Shown: positions 11,696-23,275 of the stretch, in pieces | How the letters are laid out: each line of letters begins with the position of its first letter | Numbering within the stretch: position 1 is the first letter of the stretch | Origin: Leptodactylus fallax | Taxonomy: Eukaryota; Chordata; Amphibia; Anura; Leptodactylidae | NCBI GenBank assembly: GCA_947044405.1 | Contig: CAMRHE010000054.1 | Coordinates: forward strand, 5,285,501-5,349,500 | Direction of reading: 5' to 3' | Length of the DNA: 64,000 nucleotides | Notes under the pieces: generated by a model | Told to the model about the DNA's origin: nothing | Database searches by the model: none | The model's input: the letters and a program-made list of their open reading frames with translations, nothing else | Made by a program: the position numbers and the translations under genes

Positions 11696-12539
11696 GTCAC
11701 CTTTGGAGGGTTGCCTACAATTTTTAAGTAATTTACCTGTATAAGGGATGATGACAGATGGAGAGTACCACAGCACACTTAGCCATAGAACTAAGTAGTG
11801 TAACACTGAGTTTTGGTACCATCTGCAGGTGGAGCCTTATATTGACAGGTAACCAGATAGTTGCTAAATCACAGTGTCACAGATAAGCAGGATAGTTATA
11901 TAGCCAGATATGTCTTCTAAGCACTCCAGTCAGCTTCTTCTAGTATAACACAGAAAGCTGAAACACTCATTGATCAGATAAGCAGCTGATAACAGCAAGG
12001 GGACTTACTTCAAAGGCTGTACATCAAAGAGAGGATAATCAGTCACACCATACACTGCAACTTTTGTAAAGGGTCATAAATTTACATTGTCAGTATTCCC
12101 CAGTTATCCTCCACACACTGAGGCAGATCACGTCCTCTCTCTCCCTCTCTCTATACTATAAGCCAACAAAAGCAAAGTCCAGATTCAGTTTATGGAGTTG
12201 TACTAGGTTGTATAACTCCTATTTGCACATTTAGAGTATATTGTTACTCCTTTACAAAAGCTGGTAGCTGCTAGTTTCTCCCGGTGATTGACCTTTTCCC
12301 TCTCGTATTCCTGAACATGCAGGAATAGATGTTATAGTGCCTTTATCTCCACTCCAATATGACTATGTTCTGCCTCACCCACTAACTGTATGGGGGCTGT
12401 ATATGAATAAGTCTCTTTGGTACCCTGTCTACCTGTGTCTAGCTTTAGGTTCCAGGTTATGAAGTTCTTGGAAATCTCCACTTCTCTTCCAATATGAAAT
12501 TTCTCTACCTTCAGGGGCTTGACAGCAATTTTTCCCTGA
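11696..12539. other. Unassigned sequence
   Basis: It may contain the leader of the minus-strand L1. No gene, element end or notable repeat was recognised apart from a CT-rich run near 12135-12155. Confidence 0.45.
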
Positions 12540-12830
12540 CTCAGGGCTGTAGCCTTGTAGTAATTACCAGTTAGAAGAGCTTTGGTTTACAACATCCGTG
12601 GGTTGTTCACGTGGGCTATAGTGATATTACAGCCCTCACTGTGACCCTAACCCCGGAATCCAATATCTCCCGCCCTAACAAAAACAAAAATGTGCCCAAA
12701 AGAAAGGCTCACCACAACTAGCAGGGAGGCTCAGGTTATTCCCACAAGGTAGACTAACTGAGGGGCTGCCGCCAGCAGCGCTCTTAATATAGACTCTCAA
12801 GCCACACCCCTTCCAGATGAAGTGTCAGGA
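12540..12830 (-). repeat. Arm of a Penelope-like element, inverted relative to 17069-17785
   Basis: The reverse complement matches two blocks at 17069-17290 and 17636-17785. The shared blocks include the GTGGGTTATAGTGATAT-like segment, GGGTTAGGGTCACAGTGAGG and the CTTTCTTTTGGGCACAT motif. The ~345 bp between the two blocks is absent here. Penelope elements often carry such terminal (pseudo-LTR) copies in direct or inverted arrangement. Confidence 0.72.
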
Positions 12831-13578
12831 ACCCCCTCTGAGTCGTCACCTAAACAATAACAAGGGGAATGGCTACTGCGCATGCTGGTAAAGCACTTGT
12901 ATTAAGGCTCCTGCTTCAGAGTGTTCAATGCAGAGCCACACAAGGGAGATCTCTTCTCCCTGTTAGCACATCCCACTTCTTCTCTAAATAAGTGACAGGC
13001 TCACATCATAGCTTATAGGGCAATTTTGTATACAATCCATCAGCAAGTATATAAAGTGTCCAATGGGCACTTTAGATCCAATTTAGTCTTAAATAAATAG
13101 ACAGTTTATGGTGATAAGGTTCTAAAACACATACTGAGACCATTATGTTACATTGTCCCCACAATAAGGTCATCAGCTGAGATACAAACGTCCGCATTTT
13201 CCATGGACATCAGGCCAGCTGTTTATGGAAATACAAGTGGAGAGGGGACTAATAGTACACTTTAAAGATTCTTATAGCGAGAGGAAACCAGTAGGAGGGG
13301 AGGGATTATTCTGCAGTGGATCAGTGGTGGGTCATATACATATGTTATATAAAGTAAAGAGAAAAACCATATTCCACAGATACTTAATATAGGGAAACCA
13401 TCTCTGAAACCTATAACAGGTATACTTTCCTCCATACCAAATCAATAACCCCCAATTGAATGGCCTCCGTACTTGACAAGTACTAGAATGGTAAAGAACC
13501 CCACTAAACAATACCCCAAGCTAACATTGACACATATAGGAGAAGTTACGTGCCTCTTCTCAATCAAAACAATCAGAG
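12831..13578. other. Unassigned sequence before hAT copy 2
   Basis: No gene was recognised. The last 8 bases (13571-13578) are the hAT target duplication. Confidence 0.45.
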
Positions 13579-15111
13579 CAGGGGTGCAACTACCGGGATA
13601 GCAGCGGCAGTGGCTGCCACAGGGCCCGGGACTTTGAAGATGGCTGAAGTAGTGGGGAGTGCGCCAGAGCCAGGGAGAGGTAGGTAACATTGTTTTTTTT
13701 GCTTGTATCCTCCCCTAGGTCTCCGACCATTATACTCTGGGGTCTGAAAAGACCCCAGAGTATAATAATTGTTCATAAGTGGTCCACAATGGGGCATAAT
13801 ACTGTGTGCAGGGGCCACTATGGGGTATAAAACCAGTGCAGGGGCCACTATGGGGCATAATACCAGTGCAGGGGCCTCTATGGGGCATAATACTGTGTGC
13901 AAGAGCCACTATGGGGCATAATACTGTGTGCAAGAGCCAATATTGGGCATAATACTGTATACAGGGGCCACTATGGGGCATAATACTGTGTACAGGGGTC
14001 ACTATGGGGCATAATACTGTGTGCAGGGGCCACTATGGGACATAATACTGTGTGCAGGGGCCACTATGGGGTATAAGAGTGTGTGTAGGGGCAACTATGG
14101 GGCATAATACTGTCTGCAGGGGCCACTATGGTGCATAGTACTGTGTGCAGGGGCCACTATGGGGCATAATACTATGTGCAGAGGCCACTATGGGGCATAA
14201 TACTGTGTGCAGGGACCACTATGGGGCATAATAATTGTTCATAAGTGGTCCACAATGGGGCATAATACTGTGTGCAGGGGCCACTATGGGGTATAAAACC
14301 AGTGCAGGGGCCACTATGGGGCATAATACCAGTGCAGGGTCCACTATGGGGCATAATACTGTGTGCAAGAGCCACTATGGGGCATAATACTGTATACAGG
14401 GGCCACTATGGGGCATAATACTGTGTACAGGGGTCACTATGGGGCATAATACTGTGTGCAGGGGCCACTATGGGACATAATACTGTGTGCAGGGACCACT
14501 ATGGGGCATAATAATTGTTCATAAGTGGTCCACAATGGGGCATAATAATGTGTGCAGGGGCCACTATGGGGTATAAAACCAGTGCAGGGGCCACTATGGG
14601 GCATAATACCAGTGCAGGGGCCACTATGGGGCATAATACTGTGTGCAAGAGCCACTATGGGGCATAATACTGTGTACAAGAGCCACTATGGGGCATAATA
14701 CTGTATACAGGGCCACTATGGGGCATAATATTGTGTACAGGGGTCACTATGGGGCATAATACTGTGTGCAGGGGCCACTATGGGACATAATACTGTGTGC
14801 AGGGGCCACTATGGGGTATAAGAGTATGTGTAGGGGCCACTATGGTGCATAATACTGTGTGCAGGGGCCACTATGGGGCATAATACTGTGTGCAGAGGCC
14901 ACTATGGGGCATAATACTGTGTGCAGGGACCACTATGGGGCATAGTAGTGTGTGTAGGGGCCACTATGGTGCATAATAGTGTGCGCAGGAATGTGGTTTG
15001 TGCGAGAGGGGAGTTGGAGGGGGTGGTTCAGGGGGTGTTGGAGGCGGCGGTTCAGGGGGGGCCATGTCAAATGTTTGCCTTGGGGCCCAGCCATTCCTAG
15101 TTACGCCACTG
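13579..15111 (+). mobile_element. Non-autonomous hAT element, copy 2
   Basis: Perfect 8-bp target duplication AATCAGAG (13571-13578 and 15112-15119). It starts CAGGGGTGCAAC and ends GTTACGCCACTG. It has the same GC-rich head (GGCTGCCACAGGGCCCGGGA) and the same tail as copy 1, but the internal minisatellite is expanded to more than 1.2 kb and copy-specific. No transposase. It sits in or beside the Penelope-like element. Confidence 0.9.
13775..14995 (+). repeat. 31-bp minisatellite with a higher-order repeat, inside hAT copy 2
   Basis: About 38 units read GGGGCCACTATGGGGCATAA plus TACTGTGTGCA. A marker variant (ATAATTGTTCATAAGTGGTC) recurs at about 13765, 14230 and 14509. Blocks of roughly 465 and 280 bp have thus been duplicated as whole arrays. 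Translations across it are artefacts. Confidence 0.93.
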
Positions 15112-15244
15112 AATCAGAGGCAACATTCTAATAGAGAAAGGAGAAGATGTTGATTTGATAGCCAAAACCCGGATATTTTATGGTCTCATGCGGCATATTC
15201 ATTACCTAAGAAGCAGGGGGATTCACACAAAAAACCCATAAAAT

Positions 15245-17060
15245 AACTGTTCATTTAGGCCATGTGTCTAACTCAAAAATCCACTTAGCCTCCCTCTGGA
15301 GGATGGAGTCGTCCCAGTCTCCTCCCATAGTCAGGGGATAGATGTGATCGATACCCATAAACCATATCATGTTTCTGTCTCCATTGTGAAGGATTACTAT
15401 TGTGACAACACATCATTAGTAAAGTAAAACTAACCTGTCTTACTTAGACCGTCGTGAGACAGGTTAGTTTTACTCTACTGATGATGTGTTGTCGCAATAG
15501 TAATCCTGCTCAGTACGAGAGGAACTGCAGGTTCAGACATTTGGTGTACTGTATGTGCTTGACTTTGGAGCCAATGGGGTGAAGTATCCACTGGGGATCT
15601 GGTTCACATGTTTTGCCACAGGAGTATCTTTTTATGGGCAATATCGTTAAGGTCATCCCCCACTCTCCTCCTCAACTCACATTTGGTCTTTCCTACATAC
15701 TGTAAAGCACACTGGCAAGTCATCTCATAAATCACCCCCTTCACCTTACAGTTTATATAATGTCTCATGTTGTACCAATTACTAGTTACCGATGACACAA
15801 AACATTTACCTGAGTCTATAAAGGGTCAGTCTACACATCCGCTACATCTGTAGCAGCATTTCATCCCTGATGACAACCAGGTGGATATTTTAGATCCCAT
15901 GTAATGGCAATGAACTTGCTGATCTCTTAGAGACCTTCACCTTCTGTAGGTGATTAGAGGGTGACTCCCCTACAATCTCTTTCAGATCTGGGTCAAATCT
16001 GAAGATCTCCCAATGTCTTTTGATAATCTCTCTTGCCTCCAAAGTCCTGTTATCAAAAGTAGTCACCAATCTGACACATCTCTGTTCCACGCAGTCTGTG
16101 CTTTTGGTTCTTAAGGTATCCTCTCTATCCCTACTGAGCTCTTTCTTAAAGGCTCCCCTTAGAATGGAGTCCGGATATCCCCTTTTTAAAAAATGGGTTT
16201 GCAAATCTTTCGTCTGTCAAATAAATCCCCCTTTTGTGGAGAATTCCTCCACAGCCTTAAAAATTGACCCTTGGGAATATCACACTTCAGTGGGAAAGGA
16301 TGGTTGCTCTCCCATCTCAAAGAGAGATCATGGCTGTCTTCTTCCAAAATACAGATGTCACCAAGCTATCAACGTTCCTTTCAATTAAGACATCCAAAAA
16401 TTGGAGGGAAACCTTACTACATTCACAGGTAAACCTAAATCCGATCAGGTTACTGTTCAGTATACTCACGAATGTATAAAATGAGTCTGATGTCCCTCTC
16501 CAAAGGATGAAAATGTATCAATATACCACGCCAACAGCTCGATCTTGTCTAGAAGTAGGTTGTCCTGTTCCCCAAACACTATAGTCGCCTCCCACCTGCC
16601 CGTGAGCAAGTTTGCATGTGATGGTGCACACGAACAGCCCATAGCACCTGACCTGGTGGTAGATTTTAACATCAAAAAAAAAAAAAAAAAAGGTAAAGAA
16701 ATTGTGCATAAGTACAAATCTAAGGAGATACAGGACAAACAAGCTGTGGGCACAGTATTGTTCAGAAAATAAAAGCCTACGGCCTCCAAACCTGCATTAT
16801 GAATGATTGATGAATACAGGGCCTCGACGTCTATGCTCCCCAAGATACAGCCTTCCCCCACTGTGACCCCCCCCCCCAGCCATGTGAGGAGGGCAGTAGC
16901 GTCTCCCGTACCAGGTGTTTCGGGACCAAAACTCAAATTCAGCCTAAGCAAGAAGTTTTTCACTCTTCGCCATAATTTAGAGAGACTTGCGTTGCCCCAC
17001 AAAATTGGGTGTAGGGTCGAGATCCAAAATCTCATAGGAGGAATTTTTGGATAGTAACTG
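15245..17060 (-). pseudogene. Penelope-like element: reverse transcriptase plus GIY-YIG endonuclease, broken
   Basis: Read on the minus strand. Reverse transcriptase remains at 17035-16466, with SIDVEALYSSIIHN (palm motif), GCSCAPSHANLLTGRWE and LAWYIDTF (the YxDD-equivalent region, where the second aspartate is replaced). The linker is at 16204-15890 (RGYPDSILRGAF, VRLVTTFDN, IIKRHWEIFRFDP). The GIY-YIG nuclease is at 15798-15604 (GVIYEMTC, then LQYVGKTKCELRRRVGDDL). The C-terminus resumes at 15390-15250 with MGIDHIYPL and LQREAKWIFELDTW. A 28S-derived fold-back interrupts the nuclease. A poly-A run on the plus strand (16674-16691) and several frame changes also break the reading frame. This domain order is diagnostic of Penelope retroelements. 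Confidence 0.88.
15391..15600 (+). pseudogene. 28S rRNA fragment with inverted duplication, inserted in the Penelope nuclease
   Basis: 15444-15600 matches the 3' part of vertebrate 28S rRNA, including TTAGACCGTCGTGAGACAGG, the alpha-sarcin/ricin loop AGTACGAGAGGAAC (15512-15525) and GGTTCAGACATTTGGTGTA. 15391-15443 is a reverse-complement copy of 15454-15506 with few mismatches, leaving a ~10-bp spacer, so the DNA can fold into a ~53-bp hairpin. Penelope nuclease coding sequence continues on both sides. It is far too short and mutated to act as rRNA. Confidence 0.9.
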
Positions 17061-17068
17061 TAGGCACA

Positions 17069-17785
17069 TCTTGGGGCATGGCTTGAGGGTCTATATTAAG
17101 AGACATGCCGGCGGCAGCGCTCAGTTAGTCTACCACCGCTGTGGGAATAACTTGAGCTCCACTGCTAGATGGGATGGAGCCTCATTTTGCTGAACCGCTA
17201 TCTGTATTACTTAAGCACCTCACAGAAATAAGTCTCTGACTGCTCTTTAAGTTTGACAAGATGCTGACTTTCTTTTGGGCACATTATTGTGTAGTGTTTG
17301 TTTATCACACAATTTAGTGTTTGAGGTAAATTGGGTCACAACAAGGTAATAGTTTGGGGATCTGTATTTGTGAAACATTGGTGGTTTATTTAGTAATCTT
17401 GTGGAAACCATGGTATTAATCCCTAGGGGTTTATGGGTAAATTAGGTCACCATAAACAATATAAGACCTTGTGGTGGTCACCTTTCTGTGGTGTTGTTTT
17501 TGAAGCACTTTTTGTGCCCCTTGATGTTATCTGTTTTGTAGATCCCCTGATGAGTACCTTTATTAGTTGAAATGCGTCTGGATGTTGTAATATATGTAGG
17601 GACTAAAATAGGGACAGTTTGGTACTGCCCTTGTTAGGGCGGGAGTTATTGGATTCCGGGGGTTAGGGTCACAGTGAGGGCTGTTATATCACTATAACCC
17701 ACGTGAACAACCCAAGGATGTTGTATTACTCCCTGTGTGAACCTAAGCTTATAACTGGTAAGACAGTTCTAATTGTAATATCCTC
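17069..17785 (+). repeat. Penelope-like element arm (pseudo-LTR), inverted partner of 12540-12830
   Basis: It contains the two blocks shared in inverse orientation with 12540-12830 and an intervening segment (17291-17635) missing from that copy. It abuts the 5' side of the minus-strand Penelope coding region. A degenerate hammerhead-like core lies in the intervening part. Confidence 0.65.
17541..17586 (+). ncRNA. Degenerate hammerhead-ribozyme-like motif
   Basis: CTGATGAG (17547-17554) is followed 14 bases later by GAAA (17569-17572) and a near-palindromic stem III (ATGCGT), then H17 = C. Stem II and stem I pair poorly, so this is at best a fossil. Penelope elements are known carriers of hammerhead ribozymes, which makes the position plausible. 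Confidence 0.4.
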
Positions 17786-18897
17786 TTTTGATGGAATTTA
17801 GTGGACCCATGTATTTATTTTAATATAATTTATTAAAAGTTATGTTTTAATAGGACTTATATTCAAGTCAATAGGATCCAAGCTCTGTTGGTTATGTCTT
17901 TTAAATGGTCCTTAGAAGAAACATTTAGTGTTCTGGTATTGATCTGGTACTGTTTTTCACAGTTCATAGGATTACCATCTCCAGCATATGATGGTTGGCA
18001 TATCAAATACTTCTGTTCCACAATGGCAATTTAGTTGTAAACTGATCTCTGCCAGCCTTATTTCTCTGTCCATAACATGCAGGGATACAAAACAAGTTTC
18101 ACAAAATAGCTCCAACGTTAAAACAAATCCTGGTCATCTGATCACTAACTACACAATAAACAGTGCCCCTCACTATATGGGTGTGGTCCTACTGCCTAGC
18201 ACCTTAAAATCAAAACACAGTTCCTACTCTTGACTATATCTCCCCAGTTTATTGGCTCCGTCTATCTTCCCCAGAGAGGGAGCTTTGTGGAAGGTTTCTT
18301 AACTAACTTACTGAGCATCTCTGAGAACATGAGAACAAGAAGGAACACTCAGTAGCCAGTAGCTATGGTGACCGCTCTGCAGCTGAGTGGCTGCCATTGT
18401 CTTTACAGACTCGACATCCGCTGTAATAGCACGGCAGATGCCAGGGAAGAGTTCGCGCCCTGGGCCCGCAGCATCGCCCCACTCCTGCCGCTACAGGAAG
18501 CCCTGCTGCAGGAAGCTGGTAGCGACAGGAGTAGGCAGGAGTGGGACGATACATTCGGACTACAACACGCAACCTCCATTTTCCTCCCATATTTTTTGGG
18601 AAAAAAGTGCGTCTTATAGTCTGAAAAATACGGTATTAATTTTCATGACCCTATGTTAATAAATTTTTTGAAACACCTGGGGGTCAAATGCTCACTATAC
18701 ACCTTGATAAATGCCTTGAGGGATGTAGTTTCTATATTTGGGGTCATTCAATAGTGACTAAAAATGATTCAGGGAAGATCTGCCCTTCAAAACCCCAGAG
18801 GCACTCCTTCCCTTATGTGCCCTGCTGTGTGTTCAAGCAGCAGTTTACTTCTACATATGGGGTATTTTCCATTTTTGGCAGAAATTGCATAACACAT
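17786..18897. other. Unassigned sequence with fragments of dispersed repeats
   Basis: 18361-18450 resembles the 60600-60700 segment of the TTAACCCC family (GCTATGGTGACCGCTCTGCA and the CATCCGCTGTAATAGCACGG variant). 18595-18640 ends in GTCTGAAAAATACGGT, which looks like a repeat terminus. Nothing was recognised in 17786-18360. The last 5 bases (CACAT, 18893-18897) are the retroviral target duplication. Confidence 0.5.
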
Positions 18898-20326
18898 TGT
18901 ATTGCCAAATGAAACAGATTCTTTGGATTCCGTGTAATAGAATAAAGTTATAGAGTAAACACACTGGACTATCCCCAATAGCTTAACATTTTATTAAGAA
19001 TAGTATAAGAAGATAGAAAAAGGTCTTACAACAAAGAAAAGTATAGCAAAAGGTCAAAAGATCTTACAACAAGGAAAAGTATAGTAAAAAGGTCTTACAA
19101 CAAGGAAAAGTATAACAGATATTAGAAGGTATAATCAAACCTTGCAATACAGCAGGTATTTGCAAGGTACAATCAAATATCAAAGTAGATTAAACTGTGA
19201 TATTATCCAACCTTGCAATACAGCAGGTATTTGCAAGGTACAATCAAATATCAAAGTCGATTAAACTGTGATATTATCCAAGCTTGCAATACAGCAGGTA
19301 TTTGCAAGGTACAATCAAATATCAAAGTCGATTAAACTGTGATATTATCCAAGCTTGCAATACAGCAGGTATTTGCAAGGTACAATCAAATATCAAAGTC
19401 GATTAAACTGTGATATTATCCAAGCTTGCAATACAGCAGGTATTTGCAAGGTACAATCAAATATCAAAGTCGATTAAACTGTGATATTATCCAAGCTTGC
19501 AATACAGCAGGTATTTACAAGGTACAATCAAATATCAAAGTCGATTAAACTGTGATATTGTCCAAGCTTGCAATACAGCAGGTATTTGCAAGGTACAATC
19601 AAATATCAAAGTCGATTAAACTGTGATATTATCCAAGCTTACAATACAGCAGGTATAGCATGGTAATCAAATCAAATACTTACAACACTGCTAAGCTTAG
19701 TTCTGATAAGGGTATCTGTAGGAAGCATCACTCAGCCAATGTGCCAGCATGCAGCATCAGCAGGCGTCCCCAATCAAGAAAATGCAACACTAATGCTGAG
19801 GGATGTTTTTCCTATGTTATACCCTTTGTGTGTGTCATAAAGTGGGCGTCTACAGAAGTAATACACCTCTGTAGGGCCTTACTTATCTCCAAGATCATAT
19901 TCATGTGAAAGGGGCCAGTTTTCACTAGAATATGTCTTGTGACATATATACTTTAAACAGAGTTGCTCTTTTGATCTAATCAGTATGGACATACAAATAT
20001 AACCTGTTGATCTGGTTGGTATAGATATGTCCTTAAACAGTGTCGTTGATCTAATCTGTATCTAATTAGTATGGACATACGAATATAACCTGTTGATCTG
20101 GTTGGTATAGATATGTCCTTAAACAGTGTCGTTGATCTAATCTGTATCTAATTAGTATGGACATACAAATATAACCTGTTGATCTGGTTGGTATAGATAT
20201 GTCCTTAAACAGAATATATAGACATTACTTTATACCGGGTTCAAATTAAGGTTACTTATGGCCTGGCTATCATAAACATTTTGTCATAAGCAGCCATTTT
20301 GTCAAAGGCTGCTATTTTGCAATACA
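18898..20326 (-). repeat. 3' LTR of the endogenous retrovirus (1,429 bp, expanded)
   Basis: It is about 500 bp longer than the partner LTR because of a 71-bp tandem array and one extra 86-bp unit (about 19975-20216). LTR boundaries come from the shared ends with 23299-24226 and the flanking CACAT repeat. Confidence 0.93.
19130..19645. repeat. 71-bp tandem array inside the 3' LTR
   Basis: About seven near-identical units each contain GCTTGCAATACAGCAGGTAT and AATCAAATATCAAAGTCGAT. The 5' LTR has only one diverged unit. High unit identity against the older LTR divergence suggests the array expanded after integration or by unequal exchange. It is not a CRISPR: there are no unique spacers. Confidence 0.95.
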
Positions 20327-20342
20327 TTCCACCCTAGACAGG

Positions 20343-21222
20343 TCAAGTAACCTTATATGCCCCATAAGCTACCTTTATTGTTTGGTACCTAATGGGTTTT
20401 AACATAGTGTATAAGGATGGAATACATTGTAGACAGCAACAGCTCATAATTAAAAGAGTTATTATACAAAGGATAATACCGACAATTTGTCGAAGATATC
20501 CGAAATCGGGTAGGGAGGCTAATAGCCAATCCCACCACCCTTGATCTACATCTTGTTTAATGTGAGTAATCATTTCCTGCAGTTGCTGCAACCTGTCATG
20601 AACATCTTCTGAATGATCAGACAAATTGAAGCAACACATTCCTGCAAAACTGTTACATCCATAACCATGTTTAAGTAATAAGTAATCTATAGAAGCTCTA
20701 TTCTGTAATATTGCTCTCTTTTGTGATTGTAAATCTAACAAAACATCCTTTATAATGGCACTAGTAATATTCATATTCTTTACCATAAAACAAGCCATAC
20801 GTGATATAGTTTTATGATTATATACTGCTAAGCCTGGTATTCCTACCAGTGATACAACCATACTTATATATACACATGTTCTGATGTTTGATCCAATCCA
20901 CATGGAAATGTAGATCGGCTTCCTGGTAGTCAGTATCATTTAACTGAATTTGTAACAATTTAGTCCATACTGCAACAGAAGTTGGTACAGTGACCAAACA
21001 AGTTTCCAGGACATTGCTGGAATATGCATTTTTCAGGCAAAAGTCTGTCATATTCAGTACTCGAGTTAGGTACAGCCACATATTCTCTTTTGTTCTCCTC
21101 ACTCCCCGATTTGGATTGTCCTCTGACCCGCGGTGGTCTTGATAATGCTGGTGCAAGTCCATAAGAACACTACCAGAAGGCATCCACTGAGGGCTAACAA
21201 AATCCAAACCTGAGGGGAACAC
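20343..21222 (-). pseudogene. Retroviral env remnant (short surface part plus transmembrane subunit)
   Basis: The minus frame 21222-20818 holds a surface or signal-region remnant and overlaps the transmembrane frame 20939-20343, so there is a frameshift near 20880. The transmembrane part (198 aa from 20939) has a heptad region ending in a CX6CC cysteine motif (C95, C102, C103) preceded by LQNRASIDYLL, a second helical stretch, a tryptophan-rich membrane-proximal segment (about 134-140) and a hydrophobic anchor at about 152-168. This layout is that of gamma-type envelope proteins. Most of the surface subunit is missing. Confidence 0.85.
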
Positions 21223-21384
21223 AAATTATTCACGTAAATACACATTATTGGCTGGAGTGTACTGATATTGAGTTGTACCAGGAGTCATAGTAACTAGCAC
21301 ATTGTCAGTACCCTTTGCAATCACTTCAGCTGGTGTGGGAGGACCTTGTGGCTGGGTTACCAACACCTTGGCTCCAATTTGAGT

Positions 21385-21595
21385 GTCCAAAAACCATCAG
21401 GGCCTTGTACAGTCAGCTGTGTAGGAGCCTCTCCTTTAGCTAATGTGATTAGTAAATATAACAAGACTAACAATTGTGCTAGTTTTTCTCCCTCCTGTAT
21501 TCCCAATGCTTCTGCTCCAGCATTGTGTAAAATCACTTTAATTTCACCTTGGTAATCAGGATTAATTACCTCATCAGTTAGCTATTGCAACTGTT
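21385..21595 (-). pseudogene. Retroviral dUTPase-like remnant downstream of integrase
   Basis: The minus strand reads NPDYQGEIKVILHNAGAEAL and then GIQEGEKLAQLLVL, matching the dUTPase motif that ends in GxRxAQL-type residues. It follows the integrase remnant directly, with the integrase C-terminus deleted between them. A dUTPase at the end of pol is the arrangement of class III ERV-L-type retroviruses, unlike beta-retroviruses and non-primate lentiviruses. The assignment rests on about 35 residues. Confidence 0.65.
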
Positions 21596-21599
21596 GTTT

Positions 21600-22090
21600 A
21601 AACATCCCATTCATCCGCTCAATTAAGCCTGCAGCCCGGGGGCAATAGGGGACATGAAAGATCCACTCCACATGGTGCTCCTGGGCAAATTGCTGCACTC
21701 TATTGTTTTTAAAATGGCTACCATTATCTGATTGCATTTGCAAAGGTATGCCATAATACATTACTATATTTTCTAGCAGGCAGTGGAATTAGCATTGGCA
21801 AACTTACAGGGGTGTACCATCAGTACACCTGAGTATGTATCCACTGCTATGCAGGCAGATTTACATCCTTGGGACTCAGTTAATGATCCAATGAAGTCTA
21901 TCTGCCAAATCTGGCCAGGCAATGTGCCTAGCAAGATATATTCCTTTACCACCCTGGGCACTACCCTGTGTGTGAATGTTGACACACAGGACACTGTTAT
22001 ATTATTGTTTTTATAACCTCTAACCTGAGGGGAACACCTCTGGTCTGTTCCCACTGGAAGGTGGCTTTTTAGCAATCTTTGATTGTTCAT
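21600..22090 (-). pseudogene. Retroviral integrase remnant
   Basis: The catalytic core is visible: GQIWQIDF (first aspartate), AVDTYSG, then in a shifted frame QSDNGSHFKNN (second aspartate) and GLIERMNG (glutamate). The zinc-binding N-terminal part is poorly preserved (start of the 22090 frame). One frameshift near 21775 separates the two halves. Confidence 0.88.
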
Positions 22091-22292
22091 CAGCTATGCA
22101 GTTGTAAAGTCTGTCAAGAGAATTGATATTAGTATGAACATCCACATGAAAAACGGTTACATTCGTTTTATGACATATTCCCTATATTTCTTTGGTCCCT
22201 ATTTTCCAATCATGAGAATGCCAGGTGGGCATCCAGTTTACCAACCCATTTGCCACAGACTATGAATCAGTGTTTTTGTGGCTCTGGGAATC

Positions 22293-22571
22293 TTAACAGG
22301 TTTCATTTTCAATTTCCCTTATCAAAACAGGATTAATTTGCACAGATTTTACTCCAAAAGAATACTTACTATCAGGCAAGTGTAACTGCATTCCCTTCAA
22401 AATGTCTTCAGGCACTGGAACTACAATTACACTGTACTGCCTAACAGGAAGGTCTCCTATTGTTAGCCAAATTTGCTTATTTGGGTTCCCATAAATGAGT
22501 GCAGCCTCCGCCCCCATATCTACTAATGCAATTACATTTTGTACATTTTTGTGTTTCCAATCAATCCTCAA
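22293..22571 (-). pseudogene. Retroviral aspartic protease remnant
   Basis: IALVDMGAEAALIYGNP shows the D-T-G active site changed to DMG, which should abolish catalysis. The rest of the fold (VIVVPVPEDIL, then QINPVLI) follows. The frame stops at 22293 and the next recognisable domain is integrase, so reverse transcriptase and RNase H have been deleted between 22293 and 22090. Confidence 0.82.
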
Positions 22572-22616
22572 ATTTACATGGGGTTGGGCATCTACACAAT
22601 GGGCTTGGCTAATCTG

Positions 22617-23258
22617 TTAATCATATTGTTCCCAGGAAGAATATCCCTGGAACATTCCTTCTCTCTCCTGTGCTTTGTGTTCTAATAACAATGCCTTCAC
22701 CTCTTTGAATAAACCTGTGTATTCTGCAGAGGGAGGGGCTGTCTGCTCAAGGGAATCTGCCCAATCACCATCCCCCTCAAAATCACCTGGGGGGTCTTCA
22801 TCAGTGGAGGAGAACACTGAGGCATCAATTTGTTTCTTATCCATTTTCCCTCTCCTCTTCCTATATTTATATTAAGCAATCCTAACCGCTGCTCGTTCAT
22901 CATAACACTTGTATTGAACAACTTTATCAGCTAAAATCTGCTTTTGACATTTATTCATAGTTTCCTGAGACTGGAGGGCTAACAATTGCTGTGACAACAT
23001 CTGTTCCTCATTCTGCTGTCTGTAAGCTGATAGCAAAATCCCACCCCTCCTCCTACTCACAGCAACATATGCATTTCCATTGTTTACCAAACCCCTTTGT
23101 AAACACTTCACTGCATCTGCCTGGCTGCCAGCTAATTGATCTTTCCAATCCTCCCCCAGCCCTGTGAATTTAGCACATTCCTGAGCTAGAATCAAGTAAA
23201 GAGCCTGAATAACATCAGGAGACACATTAGAACTAGTTTGTGTTTTACGCTTAAACAT
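22617..23258 (-). pseudogene. Retroviral gag remnant
   Basis: Position (between the primer site and protease) and three overlapping minus frames (23258-22872, 22921-22697, 22844-22617) mark a frameshifted gag. The last part is acidic and ends shortly before protease. No major homology region or zinc knuckle could be read, so the assignment is mainly positional. Confidence 0.6.
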
Positions 23259-23275
23259 TTTATTCTATAAAATGG

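Noticed and set aside
15444..15600. A functional 28S rRNA gene
   Set aside because: Only ~157 bp with several mismatches, inside a Penelope coding region.
19130..19645. Regular repeats resembling a CRISPR array
   Set aside because: Units are contiguous 71-bp tandem copies with no unique spacers, inside a retroviral LTR of a vertebrate genome.
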